Positions 5,493-13,383 are shown, numbered from the stretch's first letter. The stretch: 13,383 nt of DNA from OMOG01 sp041485845 (GCA_041485845.1 JBGPKH010000190.1:1-13383), one strand, 5' to 3'. Translations and numbers: made by a program. Notes: generated by a model not told the origin, from the letters alone.

Positions 5493-5659
5493 GAAAAATC
5501 AAATTCGGATGGAAGCACCGCAGGCCGTTGTGGAAATACCGCAAGTTCCTGCGGCATCGGAGGGCGATTGCGGGCTGGGCAACGGCGGCGGCGGCCATCG
5601 GGGCGGGAATCCTTAATTCGCCGCGTCGCATCGAATGGCTGAGTGCCCAACACGGATAG
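5480..5659 (+). CDS. possible small basic membrane protein
   Basis: ATG 5480 opens a 59-codon ORF. The product is strongly basic over residues 5-31 (repeated K, R, W and Y) and then has one hydrophobic segment, AIAGWATAAAAIGAGIL (about 31-47), before a short tail: the layout of a single-pass, N-in membrane peptide. It overlaps the start of the metalloprotease gene by 17 nt, as in coupled genes. Against it: no Shine-Dalgarno is visible, and the same frame runs upstream through the WG-repeat remnant, so it may just be the open tail of that ORF. I do not recognise a family. Confidence 0.35.
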   Translation: MAALRKIKFGWKHRRPLWKYRKFLRHRRAIAGWATAAAAIGAGILNSPRRIEWLSAQHG

Positions 5660-6764
5660 GGCGAAGCAGAGCTTACCGGGCAGCGTGGGGACGATCACCG
5701 TCTTCGGAGTACCGGTGCGCCTGCACTTCACTTTCGTTCTGCTGCTGGTGTTCCTGTTGTTCATCGGGGTGGGGGGACGGCAGTCGGGCGCCAGTACCGC
5801 GCTTTACATCCTGGGGCTGTTCGCTTCCGTCCTGCTGCACGAATTCGGCCACGCCCTGATGGCCAAACGCTACGGCATCCGCACTTTGGAGATTGTGATG
5901 TTCCCCATCGGCGGCGTCTCGCGCCCCGAGCGTCAGCCGAAGGCGCGCGAAGAGTTGTGGATTGCGCTGGCCGGCCCCACGGTCAACCTGCTGATCGCGA
6001 TCGCCCTGCTCGCTTGGGTGGCCACGCAGCAGGGCTTCGTCGAGTTGGAAAAGCTGCGCGAGCCCACCGACGCCAACCTGGCGGAGCGCCTCGCGCTGGG
6101 CAACCTGATGCTGTGGCTGTTCAACCTGCTGCCCGCCTATCCCATGGACGGGGGCCGCATCCTGCGCGCATTCCTCGCCATGCGGCGGACCGAAGAGGAG
6201 TCCACGCGCATCGCCGCGGGAGCCGGCCAGGCACTGGCCTTTCTCATGGGCCTCGCCGGATTGCTGTGGGGCAACTTCATGCTGGTGTTCGTGGCCCTGT
6301 TCGTGTACCTGGGCGCGTTTCAGGAAAGCGTGGCGGCGCGCGGGCGCATCTTCACCGCCGGCTTTCCGGCGCACGCCGCCATGATCACGGACTTCCGCAC
6401 GTTGCAGCACGGAGACACCATCCGCGACGCGGGCCAGCTTCTGCTGGCTACCTCGCAGCACGATTTTCCGGTGATGCATGGCGATTCGGTGATCGGGCTG
6501 CTAACGCGCGCGGCGCTGGTGCGCGCCATGATGGCGGAGGGGCCGGAGGCCTACGTTGCCGGAGCCATGGACCGCGAGTTCAAGCGCGTAACGCCGGGCA
6601 CACCGCTCAGCGAGGCCCTGCCGCTGGTCTCCGGTCCGGGCGGTTGCGCGCTGGTGATCGACGATGAAGGGCGCCTCCAGGGCATGCTCACGCCGGAAAA
6701 TGTTTCGGAGTTCATCCTGCTGCGCCAGGCGAGCTTGGCGCCGCACAAGAATCATTCGTTATGA
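5643..6764 (+). CDS. site-2-type M50 metalloprotease with CBS domains
   Basis: This is a membrane-embedded zinc protease of the kind that performs regulated intramembrane proteolysis (S2P/SpoIVFB group, CBS-bearing class). In the 373-residue product, hydrophobic segments lie at about 27-44, 53-69, 104-128 and 192-223. The zinc motif HEFGH is at 66-70 and the third ligand motif NLLPAYPMDGG at 161-171 (Asp 169), so both catalytic elements are intact. The cytoplasmic C-terminus (about 245-363) is a CBS pair, which in this class may sense adenine nucleotides. The start is GTG 5643; GTG 5685 is an alternative, and neither has a clear Shine-Dalgarno. It overlaps ndh by 4 nt (ATGA), so the two are co-translated. 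The substrate is unknown; no anti-sigma factor is in the window. Confidence 0.9.
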   Translation: MPNTDRAKQSLPGSVGTITVFGVPVRLHFTFVLLLVFLLFIGVGGRQSGASTALYILGLFASVLLHEFGHALMAKRYGIRTLEIVMFPIGGVSRPERQPKAREELWIALAGPTVNLLIAIALLAWVATQQGFVELEKLREPTDANLAERLALGNLMLWLFNLLPAYPMDGGRILRAFLAMRRTEEESTRIAAGAGQALAFLMGLAGLLWGNFMLVFVALFVYLGAFQESVAARGRIFTAGFPAHAAMITDFRTLQHGDTIRDAGQLLLATSQHDFPVMHGDSVIGLLTRAALVRAMMAEGPEAYVAGAMDREFKRVTPGTPLSEALPLVSGPGGCALVIDDEGRLQGMLTPENVSEFILLRQASLAPHKNHSL

Positions 6765-8035
6765 GCGCGGTCCATCGTGTGGTCATTATCGGCGGCGGGT
6801 TCGGCGGCCTCTACGCCGCGAAATCGCTGCGGCGCGCGCCCGTCTCAGTGACCCTCATCGACCGGCGTAATTTCCACCTCTTTCAGCCCCTGCTATACCA
6901 GGTGGCCACCGGCGCGCTCTCGCCTGGCGAGATTGCCTCACCCTTGCGCCACGTGCTGCGCAAGCACCGCAATACCAAAGTGCTGCTGGCGGAGGTGGTG
7001 GATATCGGCGTGGAGGGGCGGCGCGTCATTCTGCGCGACGGCGAGACGCCCTACGACGACCTGGTCGTGGCCACGGGCGCCACACACCACTACTTCGGCC
7101 ACGATCAGTGGGCGCGCGCCGCTCCCGGACTCAAGACGGTAGAGGACGCAACGGCCATCCGCGCGCGCGTACTGTCCGCCTTCGAGCGCGCCGAGCGGGA
7201 AACCGACCCGGACCAGCAGCGCGCCTGGCTGAATTTCGTGATCGTCGGCGGCGGGCCGACCGGCGTGGAACTGGCCGGCGCTCTCGGCGAGATCGCCAAC
7301 GACACCTTGCGGCGCGACTTTCGCCACATCGATCCGGCGCGCTCGCAGATCCTGCTGATCGAAGGCGCAGACCGCGTGCTGCCCACGTTCCCCGCGGACC
7401 TCTCCGGGAAGGCGGAGAGGCAACTCATGGCTCTTGGGGTCCGCACCCGGACGAACGCCCACGTGACCGACATCCACGAAGGCGGCGTGACGGTGCGGGT
7501 GGGCGGCCGCGAAGAATGCATCACCGCCCGCACCGTGTTGTGGGCCGCGGGTGTGCGCGCGTCGCCGCTCGGAAAGGTGCTGGCCGAGCGCGCGGGTGCG
7601 ACCCTCGACAAGGCCGGCCGCGTGCTCGTGGAACCCGACCTCAGCCTCCCCGGGCACCCGGAGATCCGCGTGATCGGCGACCTGGCCAATTTCGTTCACC
7701 AGGGAGGAAAGCCGCTGCCCGGCGTGGCGCCCGTTGCCATGCAACAGGGACACTACGTGGCGGTGGCGATTCGCAAAAAGGCTCGCGGCGAACCTTCGAC
7801 GCGCCCATTTCGGTATTTCGACAAGGGCAACTTGGCGACCATCGGGCGCAACAAAGCCGTCGCGGACTTTGGCAAGTTCCACTTCGCCGGCTTCCCCGCG
7901 TGGTTTCTGTGGGTGTTCGTACATTTGATGTATCTGGTGGAATTCGAGAACCGCGTGCTGGTGCTGGTGAAGTGGGTGTTCAACTACATCACCCGTAACC
8001 GGGGCGCGCGCCTGATTACCAGCGGGCAGCCGTAG
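6761..8035 (+). CDS. ndh: type II NADH:quinone oxidoreductase
   Basis: NDH-2 moves electrons from NADH to membrane quinone without pumping protons. The 424-residue protein begins with the FAD-binding fold (VVIIGGGFGGLYAAKSL, glycines at 11-16), has ATGATHHYFG (104-113), then the NAD-binding fold (IVGGGPTGVELAGALGE, 161-177), WAAGVRASPLG (261-271), the second FAD contact RVIGDLANF (303-311) and the quinone-side PVAMQQGHY (324-332). A C-terminal amphipathic/hydrophobic segment (about 377-409) anchors it to the membrane, as in this family. It begins inside the stop of the metalloprotease gene (ATGA), so the two form an operon. Related FAD disulfide-oxidoreductase-fold enzymes are the main alternative, but length and C-terminus fit NDH-2 well. 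Confidence 0.92.
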   Translation: MSAVHRVVIIGGGFGGLYAAKSLRRAPVSVTLIDRRNFHLFQPLLYQVATGALSPGEIASPLRHVLRKHRNTKVLLAEVVDIGVEGRRVILRDGETPYDDLVVATGATHHYFGHDQWARAAPGLKTVEDATAIRARVLSAFERAERETDPDQQRAWLNFVIVGGGPTGVELAGALGEIANDTLRRDFRHIDPARSQILLIEGADRVLPTFPADLSGKAERQLMALGVRTRTNAHVTDIHEGGVTVRVGGREECITARTVLWAAGVRASPLGKVLAERAGATLDKAGRVLVEPDLSLPGHPEIRVIGDLANFVHQGGKPLPGVAPVAMQQGHYVAVAIRKKARGEPSTRPFRYFDKGNLATIGRNKAVADFGKFHFAGFPAWFLWVFVHLMYLVEFENRVLVLVKWVFNYITRNRGARLITSGQP

Positions 8036-8242
8036 CAGCCTCCTGCAAGAAACCGACTTCCCTCACTTTCGCGGCTTGGAACCGTCCCAGTTCCCGGCCA
8101 TGCGCCAGCAATCGTTCACGCACGGCGCGAGGGAACCCCTCCGGGCCGCCAAGCCTTTCCCTCACGCTCGCGCCGCTCGAAGTACTCAGCCGGCTCCACG
8201 CTGGCACAAGAAAAGGTCTGTTCCGGGCCTTCTTCGCTGCGG

Positions 8243-8248
8243 TACAAT
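8243..8248 (+). promoter_or_regulatory. -10 box of the kinase gene
   Basis: TACAAT (five of six matches) lies 13 bases before the ATG at 8262, so the transcript would start about 7 nt upstream of, or at, the start codon. No good -35 is visible 16-18 bases upstream. Positions 8036-8261 otherwise hold no accepted gene; a short minus-strand ORF there is discussed under findings. Confidence 0.45.
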
Positions 8249-8261
8249 CAGACACCGCCCT

Positions 8262-10853
8262 ATGCCTCTCACCCCCGGCGCGCGACTCGGTCCCTACGAG
8301 ATCCTTGCGCCCATCGGAGAGGGCGGAATGGGCGAAGTGTACAAGGCGCGCGACACACGGCTCGACCGCACCGTCGCCATCAAGATCGCCCAACAGCGCT
8401 TCAGCGAGCGATTCGAGCGCGAGGCCCGCACCATCTCGGCGTTGAACCATCCGCACATCTGCCAACTGTACGACGTGGGCCCCGACTATCTGGTGATGGA
8501 GTACATCGAGGGCAAGCCCATCGCGGGTCCGCTGCCGGTGGCGGAGGCGCTTCGGCTCGCCGTCGAGATCGCCGAGGCTCTCGACGCGGCGCATGCCAAA
8601 GCCATCGTGCATCGCGATCTCAAGCCGGACAACATCCTGGTCACCAGGTCCGGCGTCAAGCTGCTGGATTTCGGATTGGCCAAAATGGCGGGCCACGCGG
8701 CCGACGCGCCGTCGGACGCCACCGTCACCCGCGCCCTCACGCAGGACGGCGCCATCGTGGGGACTTTGCAGTACATGTCGCCGGAGCAATTGCAGGGAGA
8801 GGAGGCCGACGCGCGCAGCGACATCTTCGCTTTCGGCGCGGTGCTGTACGAGATGCTCACAGGACGCCGCGCGTTTTCGGGCGCCAACCAGGCCAGCATC
8901 ATCACCGCCATCATGTCGGCCGAGCCGCCCGCGATCTCGGGGCGCGCGGCCGGCTCGGAGATGACCGTCGCTCCCCCGCTCGAGCGCGTGGTGCGCCGCT
9001 GCCTGGCGAAGGACCGCGCTGTCCGCTGGCAATCGGCGCGCGATTTAGCGGAAGAGTTGAAGTGGATTGCGGAGGGCAGCGCCGCAGCGCCCGCCACCGC
9101 AGAGCCCGCCGGCAGCAGGCCATTCGCCTGGATACTGGCCGGCATCCTGGCGCTCGCGCTGGCGGCGGTGGCAGTCTTCGCGCTGGCTGGCCGGCGGGAA
9201 GAGCCGCAGGTTGTGCGGCTGGGGTTTGAGACCCTCCACCACTCGAGGAACACCGTGACGCGCATCCCGATGCTGTCTCCCGACGGTACGCGCATTGCGT
9301 TCACCGAACCGGATGAAAAGGGCGTTACCCACATTTGGGTTCGCCCCATTTCCTCCTTTGAGGCTCAAGTGCTGCCGGGAACGGAACAAGGATCCACTCC
9401 GTTCTGGTCTCCTGACGGGAAGCAAATTGGATTCGCGGCGAACGGCAGGTTGATGCGGGTCGAGGTTGCGGGCGGGACGCCACAAGTGGTTGTCGATGCG
9501 ACCCAGGACTACTTTGCGGGTAATGCCGGGTCGTGGAGCCCGGCCGGTGTCATAATCTACAATACCCACGGCGAAGTGATGCAGGTCTCCGCGAATGGCG
9601 GCCAGCCGAAACCGGCGACCCGCCGCGATACCTCGCGCGGCGAGTTCGTGCATCTCTGGCCGCAGTTTTTGCCGGACGGTCGCCACTTTCTCTACTTGGC
9701 GGTGAGCCAAACCGCTGAGAACAGTGGTATCTACGTCGCATCGCTCGACTCGCCGCAGGCCACGCGAGTCATGGCCAGCGGGCTGGGGGCGATGTTTGCC
9801 GAACCAGGCTATCTCCTGTATGTGCGCAGCGGCACGCTGTTCGCCCATCCGTTCGACTGGAAATCCGCCCGCCTCACGGGAGATCCGATTTCTCTTTCCG
9901 AGCAGGTATTTGCGTGGCCTACGTCGTATTATCCGGTATCTTCGTTCTCGGTAGCGGGCAACACGCTGGCGTACCGGTCGGGGGGCCTGCCACCCATGCA
10001 ACTCACCTGGTTCGACCGCCAGGGGAGGCGCCTGGGCGCCTTTGCGGAGTCCGCGCATTATACCGGCCCGGCACTGTCGCCCGATGGCCGGCGCGTGGCT
10101 GTGGGCAAGACCGATCCGCGGACCGGCCTGCGCGACCTCTGGATCCTGGATGAGCGCGGCGGCAATCTGCGGATGACGTTTGACCCGAAGGACGACTTCA
10201 ATCCCCTGTGGTCTCCCGACGGAACCCGCATCGCCTTCTCCTCGGACCGAAAGGGCGCGCGCGACATCTACCTCAAGCGCGCAAATGGACTGGGGGAAGA
10301 CGAGTTGCTGTTGAGTTCCGCCTCGCAGAAATCCGTGGAGGATTGGTCTCCGGATGGAAAACTGGTCTTTTACAATGCCGACGGAGCGGTGTGGGCAGTG
10401 CAGGTGGAGGGCGAACGGAAGCCATTTCGCGTGTTGGAGGGGCCGGGCCGATACGACCAGTGCAAGATTTCTCCCGATGGCAAATGGATCGCATACCGCT
10501 CGTCGGAAACCGGACGGACGGAAGTTTACGTACAGGCCTTCCCCGCTGCCGGAGCGAAGTGGCAGATCTCGACCGCGGGCGGCGGGGAACCAAGCTGGCG
10601 GAAGGATGGCAAAGAAATGTACTTCATGAACGAGAACCAGCTCATGGCCGTGGACGTCAGCGCCACGGCCGGCGGGTTCGAGCACGGCGCCCCGAAGTTG
10701 CTTTTCGAGGCGCCCTTCACAGGGGAGATTCGGCGAAATCGCTATGTGGCGGCCGCGGACGGACAAAAATTCCTGGCCGTGACGCTGGGGGAAGAAGGCG
10801 CCAGCACCGCGGTCCGGGTGGTGTTGAACTGGAAGGCCGCGCTGAAACGGTAA
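8262..10853 (+). CDS. membrane Ser/Thr protein kinase with TolB/WD40-like propeller
   Basis: This is a Hanks-type kinase of 863 residues. The kinase domain (about 12-272) has the glycine loop GEGGMGEV (19-26), VAIK (Lys 41), HRDLKPDN (117-124, catalytic Asp 119), DFG (136-138), GTLQYMSPEQ (167-176) and DIFAFG (187-192), so it appears active. One membrane helix follows (about 288-309), then an extracytoplasmic propeller built from repeated SPDG blades (for example LSPDGTRIAF, WSPDGKQIGF, LSPDGRRVAV, WSPDGTRIAF, WSPDGKLVFY, ISPDGKWIAY). The layout suggests that a periplasmic signal sensed by the propeller is relayed to the kinase; the ligand is unknown. The ATG at 8262 is chosen over in-frame starts from 8076 because the family begins at the PG-x-LGPYEI motif and a -10 box lies just upstream. 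It ends 3 nt from the convergent binding-protein gene. Confidence 0.92.
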   Translation: MPLTPGARLGPYEILAPIGEGGMGEVYKARDTRLDRTVAIKIAQQRFSERFEREARTISALNHPHICQLYDVGPDYLVMEYIEGKPIAGPLPVAEALRLAVEIAEALDAAHAKAIVHRDLKPDNILVTRSGVKLLDFGLAKMAGHAADAPSDATVTRALTQDGAIVGTLQYMSPEQLQGEEADARSDIFAFGAVLYEMLTGRRAFSGANQASIITAIMSAEPPAISGRAAGSEMTVAPPLERVVRRCLAKDRAVRWQSARDLAEELKWIAEGSAAAPATAEPAGSRPFAWILAGILALALAAVAVFALAGRREEPQVVRLGFETLHHSRNTVTRIPMLSPDGTRIAFTEPDEKGVTHIWVRPISSFEAQVLPGTEQGSTPFWSPDGKQIGFAANGRLMRVEVAGGTPQVVVDATQDYFAGNAGSWSPAGVIIYNTHGEVMQVSANGGQPKPATRRDTSRGEFVHLWPQFLPDGRHFLYLAVSQTAENSGIYVASLDSPQATRVMASGLGAMFAEPGYLLYVRSGTLFAHPFDWKSARLTGDPISLSEQVFAWPTSYYPVSSFSVAGNTLAYRSGGLPPMQLTWFDRQGRRLGAFAESAHYTGPALSPDGRRVAVGKTDPRTGLRDLWILDERGGNLRMTFDPKDDFNPLWSPDGTRIAFSSDRKGARDIYLKRANGLGEDELLLSSASQKSVEDWSPDGKLVFYNADGAVWAVQVEGERKPFRVLEGPGRYDQCKISPDGKWIAYRSSETGRTEVYVQAFPAAGAKWQISTAGGGEPSWRKDGKEMYFMNENQLMAVDVSATAGGFEHGAPKLLFEAPFTGEIRRNRYVAAADGQKFLAVTLGEEGASTAVRVVLNWKAALKR

Positions 10854-10856
10854 GCG

Positions 10857-11818
10857 TCAGTTGACCGTGAACTTCTCGTACATCGACGCCGCATTCTCCG
10901 CCGTCACCATCACCGACTCCAGCACGTAGTCCTTATCGGGCTTGAACCCCGGCTCGTGCAAAACACGATTCCCGATCTCCACCGCCTTGTCCACGCACAG
11001 CGGATACACGAACGTCGCGGCCAGGATGCCGTCCATCACTTTCCTGATACCGCCGGCGGCGCCGCCGAGGCCATCCACGCCCACGAAGATCATCTCTTGC
11101 TCGCGATTCAGTTCCTTGGCTGCCAGGTAGGCCCCAATCGCCATCGGGTCGTTGTGCCCGTAGACCACGTCGATCTTCGGCTGCGCGCGCAGGACTTCGG
11201 TCATGCGGTCCTTCGCCTTCGCCTGAATCCAATCGGCCAAGGATCGGCGATGATCTGGATCTCGGAGTACTTCTCGAAGACTTCCTTCGCGCCGCGGTCG
11301 CGATTGATCTCGCCTTCCACGCCCAGCAGACCCCGCATGGCGACGATCCGCCCCATCGGCTTGCCGTACTTCTTCGTAAGCTGGTCCACAATGAACTTCC
11401 CCGCCTGCCGCCCGATCGCGACGTTGTCGCTGTGGACATAGCTGGTGTAGTTGGGTTGCAGGATGTCGCGCTCCAGGCAGATCACCGGGATCTTGGCTTC
11501 CATCGCCTGCCCCATCACCGCGGTCAGCGCGGCGCGTTCGTTGGGCGCCACGATCAGCAGGCCGGGCTTCTGGCGGATGAAGGTCTCCACCTGCGCCACC
11601 TGCTTGCTGTTATCCTGCTGCGCGTCGGAAATCACCAGCTTCACGTCCGCATACTGCGCGAACAGTTTCGCCATAAGCGCGTTTTGCGCGGCGCGATACG
11701 GCTCCGCGTTGTTCGCCTGGCTGAACGCCACGACGAACTGCTTCTTCCCTCCGCCGCCGCAAGAGGCGGCCAGCAGTGCCGCGCCGAGTCCTGCCGCCAA
11801 AAAGAATGCACGAGTCAT
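10857..11818 (-). pseudogene. sugar-type ABC transporter substrate-binding lipoprotein, frameshifted
   Basis: This is a periplasmic binding protein of the ribose/galactofuranose type (Peripla_BP_4; RbsB/YtfQ-like). The N-terminal frame (11818 to 11201) gives a lipoprotein signal with Cys 20 (LLAASC), then VVAFSQANNAEPYRAAQN, LIVAPNERAALTAV, IPVICLERDI and SDNVAIGRQAGKF, running to QIIADP. The family sequence continues as LADWIQAKAKDRM and VVYGHNDPMAIGAYLAAKEL in another frame (11240 to 10857). One missing base between 11240 and 11241, within the Pro codon, accounts for the break; restoring it gives 320 residues, a normal length. As read, the product ends 18 residues after the break, without the C-terminal lobe. 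The start overlaps the permease stop (ATGA). It is either a recent pseudogene or a sequencing error; no slippery motif suggests programmed shifting. The sugar is not determinable. Confidence 0.85.
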
Positions 11819-12786
11819 TCGTTCGAATCTCTCCCCCGCTGCACCGCTACCGCCAGCACGATAATCACCGCCTTGATCATCATTTCCACGTTGCTATCTA
11901 CATTGTTGAGGCGCAGCATGTTGGTGAGCACTCCCATGATCAAGGTCCCCACGATGGTACCCGAAATCGATCCCTTGCCGCCCGAGAGCGGCGTACCCCC
12001 GATCACCACCGCCGCGATGGCATCGAGCTCGTACGCCACTCCCGCGTTGGGATTGCCCTGGTGATTCTCGGCAGCGTAGAGCACGCCCGCGAAACCCGAG
12101 AGCAGACCCGAAAGCGAATATACCCAGATCTTGGTGCGGCGGATGGGCAGTCCCGCGTACTCCGCGGCCTTCTGGTTGTCGCCGATGGCGCGCACGTGGC
12201 GCCCGAACACCGTGCGTCCCAGCAGCACCCAGAACACCGCCGCGGCGCACGCGTAGGATCCGATGACGATGGCCTTCTCGCGGAACACCGCGGCGAACTG
12301 CGCCGCCACGTCGCGGCCGAATCCGATATCGATGTTTTCGTTGCTCGATAGCCACTTGGCCAGGCCGCGAACCCCGATCATGGAAGCCAGCGTGACGATG
12401 AAGGGCTGAATCCGCATGGCCGCGATCACCGCGCCGTTCAGCGCGCCCGCCAGCGTGGACGCGGCCACCGCCGCCAGGATCGCAAGCAGAATGTGACTGG
12501 TATACGACGCGTGCGGCCAGGCGCGCGTGAGCGCCATGGCGGTGAGCGTGGTGGAGAGGGCGAGGATGCTGCCGACGCTGAGATCGATGCCGCCGGTTAG
12601 GATCACGAAGGTCATGGCCAGCGCGATGATCCCGATCAGCGAGATCTGGCGCAGAATGTCGGTGAGGTTGCCGGGCTGGAGGAAGATGCGCGAACCGCCG
12701 GACGCCGTGGGGCTGATCAGGATCGCCAGCGCCAGGATGCCCATCAGCGCCAGCGCGCTCCGGGCCCGCCGCAGCAGGACCGTCAT
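11815..12786 (-). CDS. sugar-type ABC transporter permease (RbsC family)
   Basis: This is an inner-membrane channel subunit of a ribose-class (CUT2) ABC importer. The 323-residue protein is almost wholly hydrophobic, with about eight to ten membrane segments. The family signature is clear near residues 50-78: QISLIGIIALAMTFVILTGG followed by IDLSVGSILAL. The coupling region that contacts the ATPase follows the IVTLASMIGVRGLA and HVRAIGDNQKAAEYAGLPI segments, and the C-terminal VIGGTPLSGGKGSISGTIVG is also typical. It overlaps the ATPase gene by 4 nt at its start and the binding-protein gene by 4 nt at its end. The specificity (ribose, xylose, galactofuranose or other) cannot be told from the permease. 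Confidence 0.93.
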   Translation of the reverse strand: MTVLLRRARSALALMGILALAILISPTASGGSRIFLQPGNLTDILRQISLIGIIALAMTFVILTGGIDLSVGSILALSTTLTAMALTRAWPHASYTSHILLAILAAVAASTLAGALNGAVIAAMRIQPFIVTLASMIGVRGLAKWLSSNENIDIGFGRDVAAQFAAVFREKAIVIGSYACAAAVFWVLLGRTVFGRHVRAIGDNQKAAEYAGLPIRRTKIWVYSLSGLLSGFAGVLYAAENHQGNPNAGVAYELDAIAAVVIGGTPLSGGKGSISGTIVGTLIMGVLTNMLRLNNVDSNVEMMIKAVIIVLAVAVQRGRDSNE

Positions 12787-13383
12787 CCGATGCTGCCCCG
12801 CGCCGCGCTCGCGAAACTGGTGGCCGCTGCCATGATCTTCTCCTGGGTCGCTTCTTTTGCATCATAAACCGCGGCGGCCCGGCCGTTGCACAGGACCAGA
12901 ATCCGGTCGCAGCACCGCAGCAGCTCGGGCAGTTCTGAACTGACCAGGATGACACCCTTCCCCGCCGACGCCAGGTCGTCGATGATCCGGTAGATGTCCT
13001 GCTTGGCGGCCACGTCGATGCCGCGCGTGGGGTCGTCCAGGAAGAACACGTCGGGATCGAGCAGCAGCCAGCGCGCCAGCAGCACTTTCTGCTGGTTGCC
13101 GCCGCTGAGGGTGGCCACCGGCGAGAACGGCGACGGGCAGTTCAGAGAGACCCGGCGCGCCGCGTTACTCAGTTCGGCTCGTTCGCGGCCGCGGCGGATG
13201 AACCCCATCTTCTGCATTCGGCCGAGCACGGTGAGGGTGCCGTTCGCGAGCACGCTCATGCTCATCATGAGGCCCTGGAGACGGCGGTCTTCGGGGACGA
13301 GTCCGATGCCGCGGCCGATCGCCTCGCACGGCGACGCGGGCCGGAAAGGGGCGCCCCGCAACTGCACGCTGCCCGCGTGAATC
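12783..13383 (-). CDS. sugar-type ABC transporter ATPase (RbsA family), C-terminal part
   Basis: This is the energising subunit of the same importer. The frame is open to the right edge, and the visible 199 or so residues are most of the second nucleotide-binding domain of the usual two-domain (about 500-residue) RbsA type. Visible are GIGLVPEDRR, the signature loop TLSGGNQQKVLLARWL, the Walker B stretch DVFFLDDPTRGIDVAAK, and the switch region ILVSSELPELL. The family normally has LDEPTRG; here the residue after the Walker B Asp is Asp (13032-13034) instead of the catalytic Glu. The first domain and both Walker A motifs are outside the window. In this family the second domain's Walker A is usually already degenerate. 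The GTG at 13367 is an internal codon, not the start. The stop overlaps the permease ATG. Confidence 0.92.
   Translation of the reverse strand, partial: IHAGSVQLRGAPFRPASPCEAIGRGIGLVPEDRRLQGLMMSMSVLANGTLTVLGRMQKMGFIRRGRERAELSNAARRVSLNCPSPFSPVATLSGGNQQKVLLARWLLLDPDVFFLDDPTRGIDVAAKQDIYRIIDDLASAGKGVILVSSELPELLRCCDRILVLCNGRAAAVYDAKEATQEKIMAAATSFASAARGSIG

Noticed and set aside
8076..8261. Longer N-terminus of the kinase starting at 8076
   Set aside because: The added 62 residues have no family counterpart, and the -10 box at 8243 would lie inside the gene.
9045..10766. 573-codon minus-strand ORF opposite the kinase propeller
   Set aside because: It is a shadow of the SPDG-repeat coding sequence with no recognisable motif and no Shine-Dalgarno.
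10854..10856. Bidirectional terminator between the kinase and ABC genes
   Set aside because: Only three bases separate the stops, and I saw no stem followed by a T-run at either gene end.
13365..13367. GTG at 13367 as the start of the ABC ATPase gene
   Set aside because: The frame continues upstream to the edge with family-like residues (IHAGSVQLRG), so the codon is internal.

Overview
The window is high-GC bacterial chromosome. It most resembles Acidobacteriota of the Solibacter/Bryobacter type. That assignment is an inference from the gene set: a Ser/Thr kinase fused through one membrane helix to a TolB/WD40-like propeller (a family heavily expanded there), hopanoid genes, WG-repeat debris, and several genes with very short or no leaders. 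No rRNA, tRNA, CRISPR array or insertion sequence was seen.

Layout. Positions 1-208 (minus) hold the start of a zinc-ribbon protein that runs off the left edge. Positions 389-4407 (minus) are a tight hopanoid operon read ispH, shc, hpnH: IspH makes IPP/DMAPP, squalene-hopene cyclase makes the hopene skeleton, and HpnH adds the adenosyl group that starts extended hopanoids. Positions 4408-4968 are a 561-base divergent intergenic region rich in structure. It carries the ispH promoter, a candidate structured RNA bounded by a perfect 8-bp inverted repeat, a nested hairpin, a second hairpin, two tandem repeats and the promoter of an HU-family gene (4969-5247). Positions 5248-5642 hold a possible terminator, a frameshifted scrap of a WG-repeat protein and a possible small membrane protein. 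Positions 5643-8035 (plus) are two coupled genes: a CBS-domain site-2-type metalloprotease and a type II NADH dehydrogenase. Positions 8262-10853 (plus) encode the kinase-propeller protein. It converges tail to tail, with a 3-nt gap, on a minus-strand sugar-type ABC transporter operon (right edge to 10857) read ATPase, permease, periplasmic binding protein, each pair overlapping by 4 nt.

Signs of decay or change: the binding-protein gene carries a one-base deletion, the WG-repeat scrap carries a one-base shift in a G run, HpnH has an apparent N-terminal insertion holding a 15-bp tandem duplication, and the visible ATPase domain has Asp where the family has the Walker B catalytic Glu.

I found no clearly new multi-gene system. 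The most promising unexplained signal is the possible RNA gene at 4531-4712 and the repeats beside it.
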